From the NCBI GenBank assembly GCA_002224055.1, contig AZLU01000022.1, positions 62,001 to 126,000 on the forward strand: a DNA stretch of 64,000 nt, read 5' to 3'. Position numbers and translations under genes: made by a program. The DNA is from Pezizomycotina sp. ARF18 (Eukaryota; Ascomycota). The notes under the pieces are model-generated. The model was not told the origin of the DNA. It made no database searches and was given only the letters and a program-made list of their open reading frames with translations. Position 1 is the stretch's first letter, and each line of letters opens with the position of its first letter. This document shows, piece after piece, positions 47,971 through 59,254 of this stretch.

Positions 47971-49406
47971 TTAATCCCTCTTCCATTTCTTCTCAAACAT
48001 CTCCAATAAATCCTCCCAAACCTCCTTCAACCTCTCCCAGTAAAACAAACCATCCACCTAAAATTCTCCCCTCCACCGTCCTCCTCCTACTGCTCTTTCC
48101 TAGGCCTCGCAACGCTCGGAGTCCCCCCACTTTCCCCCCCGTAGCATCGGCGACGTTAGTCGCAGCCCCAACTTTCTTAATAACCTCCTTAACGCCCTCC
48201 ACCATCCCTAACCGCCGGCGGCACCCTACCGTCCGCCAACAGCGCGTCGACCCTAACCTCCGTAGACACAAGCGCCTGCCTCAAAAACGCGCTCTGGCCA
48301 ACCCTAACCCTCAGGAAAAGCGCGTATACAGCGAGCAACATCCAGGAATTAACGAAGATGACGCATCCGAGGATCAAACGGACGAGCAGGGCGATTTCGA
48401 GGTTCGCGACGACCATCATTGATGTGTCGTAGTGGGATTTTACGAATTTGGAAATAGTGTCGGAAAGCCAGTTTGGCGCGGCGGTGGGTTTGCGTTGCTT
48501 GGCGGGGAGTCCGGGAGGATGGGGGATGGGTAGGGTGGTGCGGCGGTCGCGGGGGTGGGAGGAGGGTTGGGATTAGGGCGGTGCGGAGATAGGTTAGGAA
48601 GTGGAAGGTGGAGTAGATGGTGAAGGGAGGAGGGAGGTAGATGGATTTGGAGCAGAGCCAGATTAGGGCCATGACTGTGGGGAAGGGTTGTTAGCATATT
48701 TAAGGTCCTTTTTTTTTATTTTTTTATTTTTTTTCTTTATTTTATTTTATTTTTGGATTTGGACATGATGGAAGGGTGATATTTGCGAGGGAAAAATTTT
48801 GTTGAGGTGTCCCGAAAGCAAGGATTAAGCGGGGTGGAAAAAATCCATCTCAACTCTCCCGCTCTCCCAAGACTCAAAAATCCCCCAAAAACCCACGGAA
48901 ACAGTCTCCCAAAAAACACCGAGAAGGTAAAATGCTGTAAAGAAAAGTGGACTTACTCAAATACTGAACGTTCTCATCCCCAAGCATCGCCAACGCCGTC
49001 GCCTGGAGCTGCTGAATGCCCACACTCCTTGCTTAAACCTAGCCCTGTAAGCCTTGTAAACGACGATGCCGTAGGTTGCCGCGGCGGAGATGAACGCGAG
49101 GCGGTAGACGAAGTTGGCGGTGGCGGTGTTCGTGTTGAAGCGGACGAAGGAGATGGTGTAGCGGAGGGTGCAGAGAGGAGGATCAGGTGGCTGTCGAAGT
49201 AAGATTAGTAGGAGACCAAACGGGGGCGAGGAGGGCGAGGAGAGGAGGAAGATGGAGAGAAGGGAGATGGAGAGAAGGGAGTGGAGGGAGGCGGAAGAAT
49301 GTGGGAGCTTACCCGATGAACCAGCCGAATTGCAGCGTCTGGGCGAGGGCGGCGAGGCGCTGTCCCAGGGGCTGCTGACCCTAGCTTGCGGTCCAGGAGG
49401 TGCCAT
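47971..49406 (-). CDS. POM33: Pom33/TMEM33-family nuclear pore and ER membrane protein
   Basis: Pom33/TMEM33 proteins sit in the ER and nuclear envelope, where yeast Pom33 helps distribute and build nuclear pores. Start at 49406 gives MAPPGPQA, then LAALAQTLQFGWFIG before a donor at 49312; intron one is 49191-49312. Exon two has LCTLRYTISFVRFN, FVYRLAFISAAATYGIVVYK, ALAMLGDENVQYL; intron two is 48675-48956. Exon three has MALIWLCSKSIYLPPPFTIY, STFHFLTYLRT, a Pro/Ser-rich loop, MMVVANLEIALLVRLILGC, NSWMLLAVYALFLRVRVGQS, ALVSTEVRVDALL, and ends FYWERLKEVWEDLLEMFEKK at stop 47971. Four hydrophobic spans and about 280-300 residues suit the family. The frame shifts near the start, at about 49030, 48480-48640, 48190 and 48070, which is surprising for a conserved single-copy gene and suggests sequence error. 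Confidence 0.85.
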
Positions 49407-49644
49407 GTCGGTTTATGACTTAGGTTTGTATTTTCTTTTCGAGGTTTGTCGAGTTATTGAAGTGTGTTTTTCGGTGATGATTATACCGTTTTGGAGAGTT
49501 GGCGGTTTGGTGATAGTTGTTCTTTGGGGCTGGTTTTTATTGTTGTTGTTGTTGTTGTGAAAGTAGGGGAGATGGAAAAAAAAAAAAAATTTAAAAGGAC
49601 AGAAAAGAGAAAAGAGGTTTAAAATAAAAAAAATAGTGGACTTG

Positions 49645-49679
<35 letters not shown>

Positions 49680-51100
49680 TTTCGGCCCTTCGCACTATTT
49701 TCGTAATAGGAAAAAAAAAAATCGTGGGGCCGAGGAATGTTTAAAGGTGGCTGGAAAAGAAGCTCAAAGCAGGTAGCTTGCCGGGAAATACGGGTAAGGT
49801 AAGGTGGGTTTTACTAGTGAAGTGGGTAAAAAGGGTCAGCCTCAGATTTCTTTCACCAGCTGCAAGATTGGACCAGAAAAAAAAATGTGAAGAAAAATGC
49901 AGAAGGAAACAGCTGTCATATATATAATATATATATATGCATATATACAGGTGGCGTTTTTCTCTTGTTTGGAAATAATAGATAAATAAAATAAATTTTC
50001 CCTGTTCGATGTATACAAAGCCGTTTGGGGCAGGGAGGGGGGGGGTTTGCTGTCTCATCAAACCGCAACAGCCATGATAACCGAAAAAAAAAAAACGAAG
50101 GGGTACGGGTATGAGTTTGTAATCTAAAGGGGAGGGGAGAGGATGATGTGGTGCTTCCAGACGAAATCGCCAGATCTGTCCTCTTTGACCCGGGTTACGC
50201 GTATCCCGCCGCCTTGCCGTGGTGCGACGATACGAAACCAAGAACAAAGACAAACGGCTTGCGCAGCTTTAATAGAGGCAACTGATACCGAGGTTTTTAT
50301 GATATCATATGATCGTGAGAATAACAGATACTACTTACATTTAGTGGGGTATATCTGCGCCTTGAGCGGGGGATATCGAGGATAGAGATTATCGGTTCTT
50401 AAGAACGGAGGGACCTGGTGAGCCCACTAGGACGGTCGCCGGAGGAGGATACGCAAGTCGAATATGCGATTTCGAAGCTATCGATGATGGTTTTCTTGAA
50501 AAGTTCAGAAAGAAAAAAAAAAGGGTTCTAAAGAACAGGGGAATTGCTACAGCTATTTATTCTAGACCCGCAGTGTGGAGCTTAGTTAGTATTCAGCTCT
50601 TTTTATTGGGAGTGACGAAATTGTTTTTTCACCGCACAACCAACAAAAAAAAAAAAAAAAAAAGGATTACCAGCGAAAAAGAAAATTGCCAAGCATTGCA
50701 ATATTTTTTTTAAGCCAAATATTCAAAACCGGGCCAGTAACAACTACCTTACGTCATACCAAACTCCCCTTGCTAGAATTTTTCCGTCGGCAACTACATC
50801 ATCACTTTTCCCACAAAACAAAAAAAAAAAACCGTCCAATAAAATTAAGCAATTTCGACCCGGTTCTCGTTTGAATCTCATTCCCATCATTGAGACGTTC
50901 TTACATCTTATTACGCTGTAAATCCACGTGTTTATTCTTACTTAGTATACACTTTTGATTTTACTCTTATTCCTCCGCGCGAAAACAATGGGTTAGCATG
51001 CTATATATAAATACCTCGAGCAAGAGGCCGTTGACTACCAATCATAATCAGTGCGTATCGCGGCCGTTGGATGAATCGATCGTAGAAGGAAGCGTGCGGC
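49407..51100. other. Spacer with long A-tracts
   Basis: Presumed Pom33 promoter, A32 at 49645-49676, A19 at 50645-50663, and an AT dinucleotide bit near 49918-49945. The minus ORF 49741-50253 has a biased Phe/Leu/Tyr composition and is not called. Confidence 0.45.
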
Positions 51101-51109
51101 CTGAGAGTA

Positions 51110-54100
51110 GATGTAGAAATAGACTGTAAAAACGAGACCCTCGCTCACCTGAAGGATATCGCCTATTTAACCTAAGGGACGCGCCTCGATTCATAAATGA
51201 AGCGTTTCCAAAAGTATTAAAACAATGTATGAGCTACACGGTCGACCAGTAACGAATCTCTCCTCTAATAGTTACTTTTCTCTTGAGAGTAGTGGGGCCC
51301 ATGGGCTTGAAACATATCTCGAAAAGCAGTAGTAGTGCTCTCGAAGATACTTGGATAGACAAACAAAAAAAAAAAAAATCGGACTCTTTTTATCAGATAA
51401 CGTAACCCCGCGGTCTAGTCGTGATACAGCAACTAGCGAAGTCCGCACATACATCGGCGAGAAACAAAACGCTCTCAGGATATTAAACCTATAAGAAAAA
51501 AAGTGGATAGCAGACACACAAATTCAATATGATGGAGCAACATAGCCCGTCCCCCGTAATCCAGTGAATATCGTGATCGATAGATACATCGACTAAAGAG
51601 AAATATAGAGAGGAAACAAAAACCAAGCGATACAGCAATCCATGTAGAAACGGACGAGGTAACCGATATATATATATTTAACTCAGGTAAACTGGGCAAA
51701 AATCCCGTTTCGAATCGTCTGATGGCACCTAGTTACTCAAAAGTCCTCGTCATCAAGCATAAAGAAACATTCCCAAAAAAGTATCAATCCAATATAGACT
51801 ACGCAAGCAGCGTCGTCATCTCAATAGTTGTATCTTTTCGAACGCACCAGGACGAAACGCATATTTAAACGGAAGCTACGATACCTGATAGCTTGACAAA
51901 ACAAAACAAATAGCCAGCGCGTGGGGTTGATACAGCCGTTGCCTACTTACGATTTCCAATCAACATGACGGATCCGTCCGTAAATCGATCAAGGAGGATT
52001 ACACCGAGGAGACAAAAACAATGCGATACAATGGGTCGGATTAGGGATAGATCATGAGACAGAGACGGATATTTCTCTTAGTTTCCTCAGGTAAACTAGC
52101 TAAAATTCCGTTTCGGATCACTAGATATTCGCCCATTTACTCAAAAGGACCTCGCCTTTAACATAAGGGAGCATCTCTCAAAGGGTATCAATCAATATAG
52201 CGGCACATAAACAACCCTGTATTATCGATAGTTGTTCTTTTCAAGCGCGCGAGGTCGAACCGGATATCTAAATGGCGCTTCAAAAGAAGCACAGAAAAAC
52301 CGGGTAGTAGGTTAGATAAATACGATTCCGGTTCGCGACATATTCGTAGTCGGGTAGGCGTTATCATTTGGTAGATACATCGACGAAAGAGAAATATGCC
52401 AGGGATGCCAGAGCTATGCGATACAACAATCCATGGAGAAAGAGACTGTGAAATTTATATCCCCATTTTTTTTACTCGGGTAAACTAAGCACAAACCAAA
52501 ATTCGTCTCCCGCGCAACCGCCTCATATCGCCCCGCCCATTTGCTCCTAAGGAACTCGTCTTCCACCGCGCATAGTAAAACACTTCTAGCTGTACCGAAC
52601 GAAGGTAACATACAAAAGCCAACGAAGCTCTACCCCAGATACCAGATTTTCCCGATGTACGCTATGCGATGCGCATATGTGGAAATGCGGTATCAGAACC
52701 GCCGCAAACCATTCGATAGCGGACAAGCAAAATCTAAATTACGATACGCTAGCACAGCTCTCTACATATTCGTAACCCCGTAGGTTTAATAGTTAGTAGA
52801 TCTATCGAAGAACGAGAACATGCCAAAGATACCTATTAAATAGCCGATGATTGGATATTTTCTTTTCTTTTCTTTTTTAACTCACGTAAACCTGGTCATC
52901 AGATATCACGATTCTACTAAAGGACCTTGGCATCCAGCATAAGCAAGCTTCTACGAACGTTTCGATCGATAGCAAGATGCAGAAAACAGACGAGTGCCTC
53001 TCTTACACACTTGTGTTTACGAGCCATTCTTATTGTATTCGCATATCTAAAATGCAATTGTAAAGTCAGGGCGAACACCAGATAGCAGACAGACAAATCC
53101 AACTATAATGGGTTAGCCAGGGCGCTACATATTCGTAATCCCCTAGTGTACTGATCGATTGATAAAACCGACCAAGGGGGAGTAACGCCGAAGATTACCA
53201 AGAATAGCGCAATACAACAGATTGATGTAGAAACGGAGGGTGAAATCGGTATTTTTCTTTTATAGCTCAGGTAAACTAGGCGAAGGCTAAGACTTATCGC
53301 TCGCGTCATATTGCCCACTCGTTCACTATCGTCCTCGAGATTATAAGGGATCAAATAAATGGAGTGTTCAAGTTCATGTCTCTGCACTTGATAGGTGCCT
53401 TTTTTTTTTTTTTTTTTTTCTCGAAACGTACCAGGCTGGACGCGCTACGAGCATCAGAAACGTCCGATAGTAGACAAAACCAAATACCACAACGGTGGAG
53501 CTAATATAGCTCGCCAACTACTTACGATTTCCGTTAAAATATAACAGATCCGTTAATAATTCCACAAGGGGAATAAGCAACCGAGAGCCATGCGATAAAA
53601 AGATTAGTGTAGAAACAGCCGATGAAGTGGATATTTCTCTTTTTTTCACTCGGGTCAACTAGGCAAACGATGCGCCGCCTGCGCCATACCAACCACTCAT
53701 TTACCTCGAGAACCTCATCAAGATGGAATTATAGTACAGCAGTTTTGAAAGTATTGAACGATTCCAAGATACAGAAACGGATGAGCTCCTCTGATAATGT
53801 TATTCTCAGGGTGCTGGAGGTTGCTTGGATATCTAAAATGTCGTAGTAATCGCCACCGTGATCAGCCGATAGCAGAAAAAACTAAATCCACTTCAACCTC
53901 GACAAGTATTATAGATCGCTGTACGCCTACTCGTGAGTCCGGTAAAGGTAACGGTCAACGGATACACCTACCTATTGAAGAAGCAGAAGGCATGCGGGTA
54001 CCATGATAATACCCATCGACCTAAAGGAGGTCGGCTTCAAGCGGCGTAATAAGCGCATTTTCCAAAAGGTACCGACGAGTGTAGAATGCTCAGGAACGGC

Positions 54101-57100
54101 TCTGCCCTCCCTATAGCCGGTTTTTCCACGACAAACAAGTGCCTCTCCATATCCAAGAACCAGCTTGTATGAAGGCAAAGGCGGCGATAATAGACAAACG
54201 AGCCCGATCTCGCAGGTTCCATAATCCGCGGGCTGGTTATGGCGTGGTATATATCATGGTCCGTGGAAAAGTTAATTAGGAAGAGTTAACACAAAGGATA
54301 TCGAGCATGCGACTCAGCGAGAAGTTTAATGGCGGCCCATGACACAAATGCTTTTCTGTTTAAGTTGATTTAATCAAAGTGAGGATTGGAAGTGTGCGCG
54401 ATATCACCCATTTACCAATGAACCTCCTCTTCAATTGCCATAAGGGAGCATTGTCTCAAGGTATAACCACGTGTAGGGTACGATAATAATCCATTCGAGC
54501 CTGACACGCCCGCCCGCATACCTAAAATCCAGCTTGCGCCGTATAAAAGCTTTCGATAGCGCACAACGAATCAGATCGTGAAGGGCCAACATAATCCGCG
54601 GCCTCGTTATGGCCTGGTACATACCATGATCTATAGAAGCATCGACAACAGAAAAGGGTCTCGAAGATATTAAGCATGCGATTTAACCGTAGACTTGGAG
54701 CAAGACTATAACCCGAACCTTCCTTTTTTTTCTTTTTCTTTTTTTTATTTTTAATTTTACGTAAAGCATTTAACAAAGGTTAAAATACCAAGGAATTATA
54801 GGCCACTCGAAAGTCCATGCTCTCGATAATCGTTCTAGTTAGCTCGTTTCAGTCTACTTATGATATCAAAGAGACGGCTTGCAAGAAGATAAGGACGGGA
54901 TAGCAGGCAGACGGATCCGATCACGAACGGGTCGATATCACATAGCCTGATTTGTAGAGACATTGATCGAAAAGAAATGCACAACCTCAAGCATATGACT
55001 TAGCCGTGAGTGTAAAGAGAAAACATAAGACAACCCTTTTTATTCCAGTGAATTTCGTAAAAGTAGAGATCTGCAACTTACACCATATCGTCCATTTACG
55101 CTAAATAACTTCTTATCCTCAAGGACGATAAGGTGAGCATTTTTAAAAGGTACCAAACCAGTGTAAAGTACGCGCGCATGATTTTATACTCTAGATATTT
55201 GCCTTTCTCGAGTATAGTACAGTCGCGGCATATCTAAAGAAGCAGCTTTCATAAACGCAACGAAGCCATAACAGACAAAACAAATCCGATCACGACGCGT
55301 TTATACCCCGCTGCGTACCTATTGTCCAGCGAACCTCAGGATCCGTAGATACATCAGCCGAAAAGAAACACTGTAAGGATAAATTTATGAGGCCTAGTAG
55401 AGACGTAGAAACAGCCTCTAGATCAAATTAGAGAATCCCTATTTGAGTGGGTTCGGTAAAGTTGAGACACGAGGCTCCCCCGATATCACCTATTTGTTCA
55501 AGAAGCTTTACGGTCGGAGTTATAGTAAAGCATTTACAATGGTATCAACAAGTCTAGGCCACGCGATGGATCAGTACTCCCGATAGTTGCCTTTCTGGAG
55601 TGTAGAGGCTGGAGGCATATCAAAAAAGCAGCTTGTGTACGATACAAAGAAGCCATAACGGACAAACGAATCCGATAACGGTTTTCACAATAGCTCACTA
55701 CTCACTCATGATCCAGAAAAATATAATGCTTGGCGGATACATCGATTGAAAAAAAAGTACATCGAAGATGCACTGAGAATATCATACAATGATGAATAAA
55801 GCAACAGAGTATAATCCAATACCTTTTATTTAGGGCGAACTCGGCGAGCGCGAATGATTGGTTCTCTACTATATACGGCCTATCAGCCTAGAGAGCGAAA
55901 TCGTCTTGGAGGCTATAACGGAAACTCGCCTCGATTAAGAGAACAACTCGACCTTTTAGGCAGTTGTATTTTTTTCGCGAAGTCTCGGGAGCCCTTATAT
56001 CCAAAATGCAGCTCGCGCTACGCCGAAACACCATAGCAGGACAAAGCAAATCCCCTCACGGTGCCCCATAATAGCTCGCCGCCTACACAAAATCAGGTAG
56101 ATAGCATATTATGATCAGCAAATACATCCATCATGGGAAACCTAAAGATATCAAGCTTGCGACCCAGATGGCTTGTAAAAACAAAATATAACCCGATGGA
56201 GTTTTATTCAGGCGGCAGACTTGGTAAAGGCTAAGCGCTGGTTTCGCGCGACATAGCACCAATGAACTTCAAGATAGCCTCGCCTCTGAAGCCATAGTGG
56301 AGCGTTGCCGGCGGCGGCGAACATCATAGACTAAAGAAGCAACGCGCCCCTCTGAGTGTTTAGAGACCTCAAATACAGCGATCAAAAGAGGGAAAGTAAT
56401 CACAGTTGTGCTCCGGACAAAGGATAACGAATGCAATGCTCCTTTGTCAATTTACTCGCCGGGGTCTCAGGACATATAACCTAGCGCAGTAATGATCAAT
56501 TTTTAAGAAATACTACGCGTTACACCAAATAATGTTATAAGGCGGCATTTTCCAAGGTATCGATAAAGTACGGGCTACACTGCCGTCGCCGCCTTTCTGA
56601 TAGTGTGTGTTTTCTCATGCCGTTAGGCTGCGACTATATCTAAGTTGTCTCGTACCCAACTCTAATATTTTATTTGGCCCTGCGGGAAAAAAATAAAGAT
56701 ATCTAAGAGGCGCCACCGTTTATCCACCTGGCGATAACAGACAAACGAATTCGACTATCTAGAGCTAACGTGGCCCACGGCCTACTCGTGACCAGTTGGC
56801 ATCATCAACTTTACCTACAGAGGTTAAGAAGAACGTGAAGCTGAGAAAATAAAGCATTGCGATCCGGGTGAAGTATTTTAGAGACGATAACGAAAGAATT
56901 GCTTTTCATCATATCTGCGGGTTTCTTTGCGGCGTATAAACCGGCTGCCTCTTATTAGTTTAAAACGCAGCTTCCCTTTCGATTCATCTTCATAAGAGCG
57001 TATCTTCGAACGTATCCAGGAATGTATGGGGTATTCCAATAGACTAGGTGCTGCTGATAGTAATTTTTTTTTTTCGCGGCGCTGGACTCTGGTCATATCG

Positions 57101-57640
57101 GAAGGGCGTCACAATTCCGTACAACGCCGGGTAACAGACAAATCAAATCCCTCGCGGTGAGGCGCGTCGCATAGCTCTCCGCCTACTTATAATCTAGTAG
57201 ATATTATCAACAGCAAATACGGCAATCACGACAGAAGGAAATGAAAGATTTAGACTTCGCAATCCGGGCGACGGATAACGCAAGAGCAGCTCGTTTTGTT
57301 ATTTCGTCGACCGATCTGCTTGGAACGTATAACTCAGCCGGTATGATGTATTAATTCAGCCACCCTTCACAAGGGATAGCCTTTCAGGGCTTCGAATAGA
57401 TTGTACGTTGCACAAGCTCCCCGTCCTTCGATAGCCGTGCATTTCACGATGCTGGGCTGTATGCATACTCAGGAGGGTAGCTGGCGTGATCACCAACACT
57501 CGATAGCAGACGACAATATATATTGCGCTGCCCAATACTTTTAGTAGATTCGCGTAGACATCATAGCGCAAGACCGGGCAGTGTGGGATGTATAAAAAGG
57601 ACTGAATCACTTTGATTGAAATGACTACGTAATTAAATAA
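51110..57640. repeat. Diverged tandem array, about 16-17 units of 375-390 bp
   Basis: The same ordered words recur with near-constant spacing. A GACAAAxxAAAT-type word lies near 51508, 51896, 52315, 52722, 53090, 53472, 53872, 54193, 54562, 54907, 55273, 55659, 56040, 56413, 56740, 57134 and 57505, a mean spacing of about 375. A CATATCTAAAA-type word occurs near 51861, 52264, 52672, 53042, 53828, 54517, 55228, 55615 and 55996. A TCAGGTAAACTxGGC word sits near 51684, 52086, 52480, 52881, 53270 and 53652, and GATACATCGA words lie between. The order of words inside a unit is constant: GGTAAACT, CATTTACTCAA, AGGTATCAA, CATATCTAAAA, GACAAACAAATCC, CTACTTATGATCC, GATACATCGA, then a GTAGAAAC end. 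No unit holds an ORF longer than about 95 codons. Units are highly diverged, so the array is old. I recognise no repeat family. Boundaries are approximate. Confidence 0.8.
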
Positions 57641-58734
57641 AGAAACACTTGGTCGTGGGTGGAATGTTCAGTCAATAAGCGAGCAATGTTCGGCAGCATT
57701 CGACAGAAAATGGTATCGGATAAACAAATAAAATCATTCAGGGACCTAGCATCAATTGCGCATATCGCATGCGCAACTTGATCTCGAGAGGGCGAGCATA
57801 TAGGATACGAATGAACAATTTCGCCAATATTCACCCGCTTAAATCTCGTCGTGCTTAACCACAAGGGTTGCTCCAGATAGCTCCAATTTAAATGGTGGGT
57901 AGATTATATTGTGTACCTCGCGTCCGTTCGAAATATAAAAGTTTAGACATGTCAGCCGACCGTGAATATTGGGCAGGAATAAAAGGACAGACGCGGATCT
58001 TTCCAAAAAAGACTACGTGCCGATCGACGGCACCCCAAAACGATATTTTATTTCCCTTTCAAATATTATATAGAATGAACGGGACTGAAAACCAAATATC
58101 CACCGACTTTTGAGTTAAAGGGATTGGATCGCAACTTCGATACTGTTTCTTTCTTTCTTTCCTTTTTTTTTTTTCTTTTAAGAGGAAAGCGTCACCCGGC
58201 GACCGCTGCGTCATACTTTGGAGGTGATTTTATCGACGGAGATGGTGAAATGATAAGAGCCAATCAAGTCAACCAACGTCCAATCGCACACGAGTCACGC
58301 TATGCTAAAGCCCGGATTCCACCGTAGGATAGCTTCATTTCAGACAGAGCGCTGGACCTACACAATTAACCTCAATCGAGATATAGATTCAATATACTAT
58401 CAGGGAGAGTATACATAGACACTGAAACCTACAGGAGCTGTAGTCGCATCTCATAGTGTAAAGAAGAGGGTTTAGGAAAGTCGCTTCGTTTCCCTCAATT
58501 TCGGAAAGTCTCACAATATTTCTCATCTTAGTAAGCTTGCATGTTGTCCGCTCAGGCTATATAACCCTTGAAGAAATCCTTTTATTCCGAGAAGTAGGGC
58601 CCTCGCCGGATATCATTTCTCGGTCAATCAGAAGAGTAACATTAAAACGTCGGTACAATGACGCCGATGAACGAGACGCGCCCCCTCCCGGCCATTTATA
58701 ACCATAAGAACAGTAGGCACAGAAAATATAACCA
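57641..58734. other. Transition region after the array
   Basis: Landmark words are no longer clear. No gene is seen; T-rich runs at 58143-58178. Confidence 0.4.
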
Positions 58735-59148
58735 ATGGGTGGTGATAATCGCTCCGACTACAATCGCGAGGATGACGCCGCAAGCGAACCGCACGAAGAA
58801 GTAGAAGTTCCAAAAGCCGCAGACGAGCAGGATCCGAAGCTGTTCCTAGACCAGTTGAAGGCCAAGGAGAAGAACGCAAGAAGCGCTCGAGAGGCTGCAC
58901 GTGAAGCCGGCCGCAAGGGAAAGCCTCACGGTACCTCGAACAAACATAGAACCTCCTCCTCGGACTATACCTCGGTAAACACCACTGACTCATTCAGCAA
59001 CCGTACCAGAAAGCGTACAAGTCCGCCAAGCCGTAAGAAGTCCTACGAATCCTCAAAGTATCATAAGGGAAAGTCTTCCGCATACAAGAAGACCAAAACG
59101 GGAGCCTCTTCGTCCCTGCAGATGGTGCGACGGGAGCTACCGGGATAA
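58735..59148 (+). CDS. Lys/Ser-rich ORF of unknown origin
   Basis: Open frame of 137 codons beginning MGGDNRSDYNREDDAASEPH. It is acidic at the N-terminus (EEVEVPKAADEQDPKLF), then a coiled-coil-like stretch (LDQLKAKEKNARSAREAARE) and a Lys/Ser/Tyr-rich C-terminus (SYESSKYHKGKSSAYKKTK). GC content is clearly higher than in the surrounding DNA, supporting real coding. Coding-like sequence with Cys residues continues to about 59254. No family recognised; an expressed gene, a gene fragment, or an old mobile-element remnant are all possible. Confidence 0.4.
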   Translation: MGGDNRSDYNREDDAASEPHEEVEVPKAADEQDPKLFLDQLKAKEKNARSAREAAREAGRKGKPHGTSNKHRTSSSDYTSVNTTDSFSNRTRKRTSPPSRKKSYESSKYHKGKSSAYKKTKTGASSSLQMVRRELPG

Positions 59149-59254
59149 TGACTGTAAATCTCCCAATAAAGGCAAAATCATTACGAAGAAGTTCGAAGCA
59201 TACGTCGCTAGGGGAAACTGGCTGATGGATAAGAAGAGGTATATAAAATGGTAG

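Noticed and set aside
49741-50253. Minus ORF of 170 codons
   Set aside because: Phe/Tyr/Leu-biased translation of pyrimidine-rich DNA, no homology pattern.
51110-57640. CRISPR-like array
   Set aside because: Units are about 375 bp and diverged, with no short identical repeats or unique spacers, and the genome is eukaryotic.
58628-58993. Minus ORF opposite the Lys/Ser-rich ORF
   Set aside because: Arg/Leu-rich shadow of the plus-strand coding sequence.
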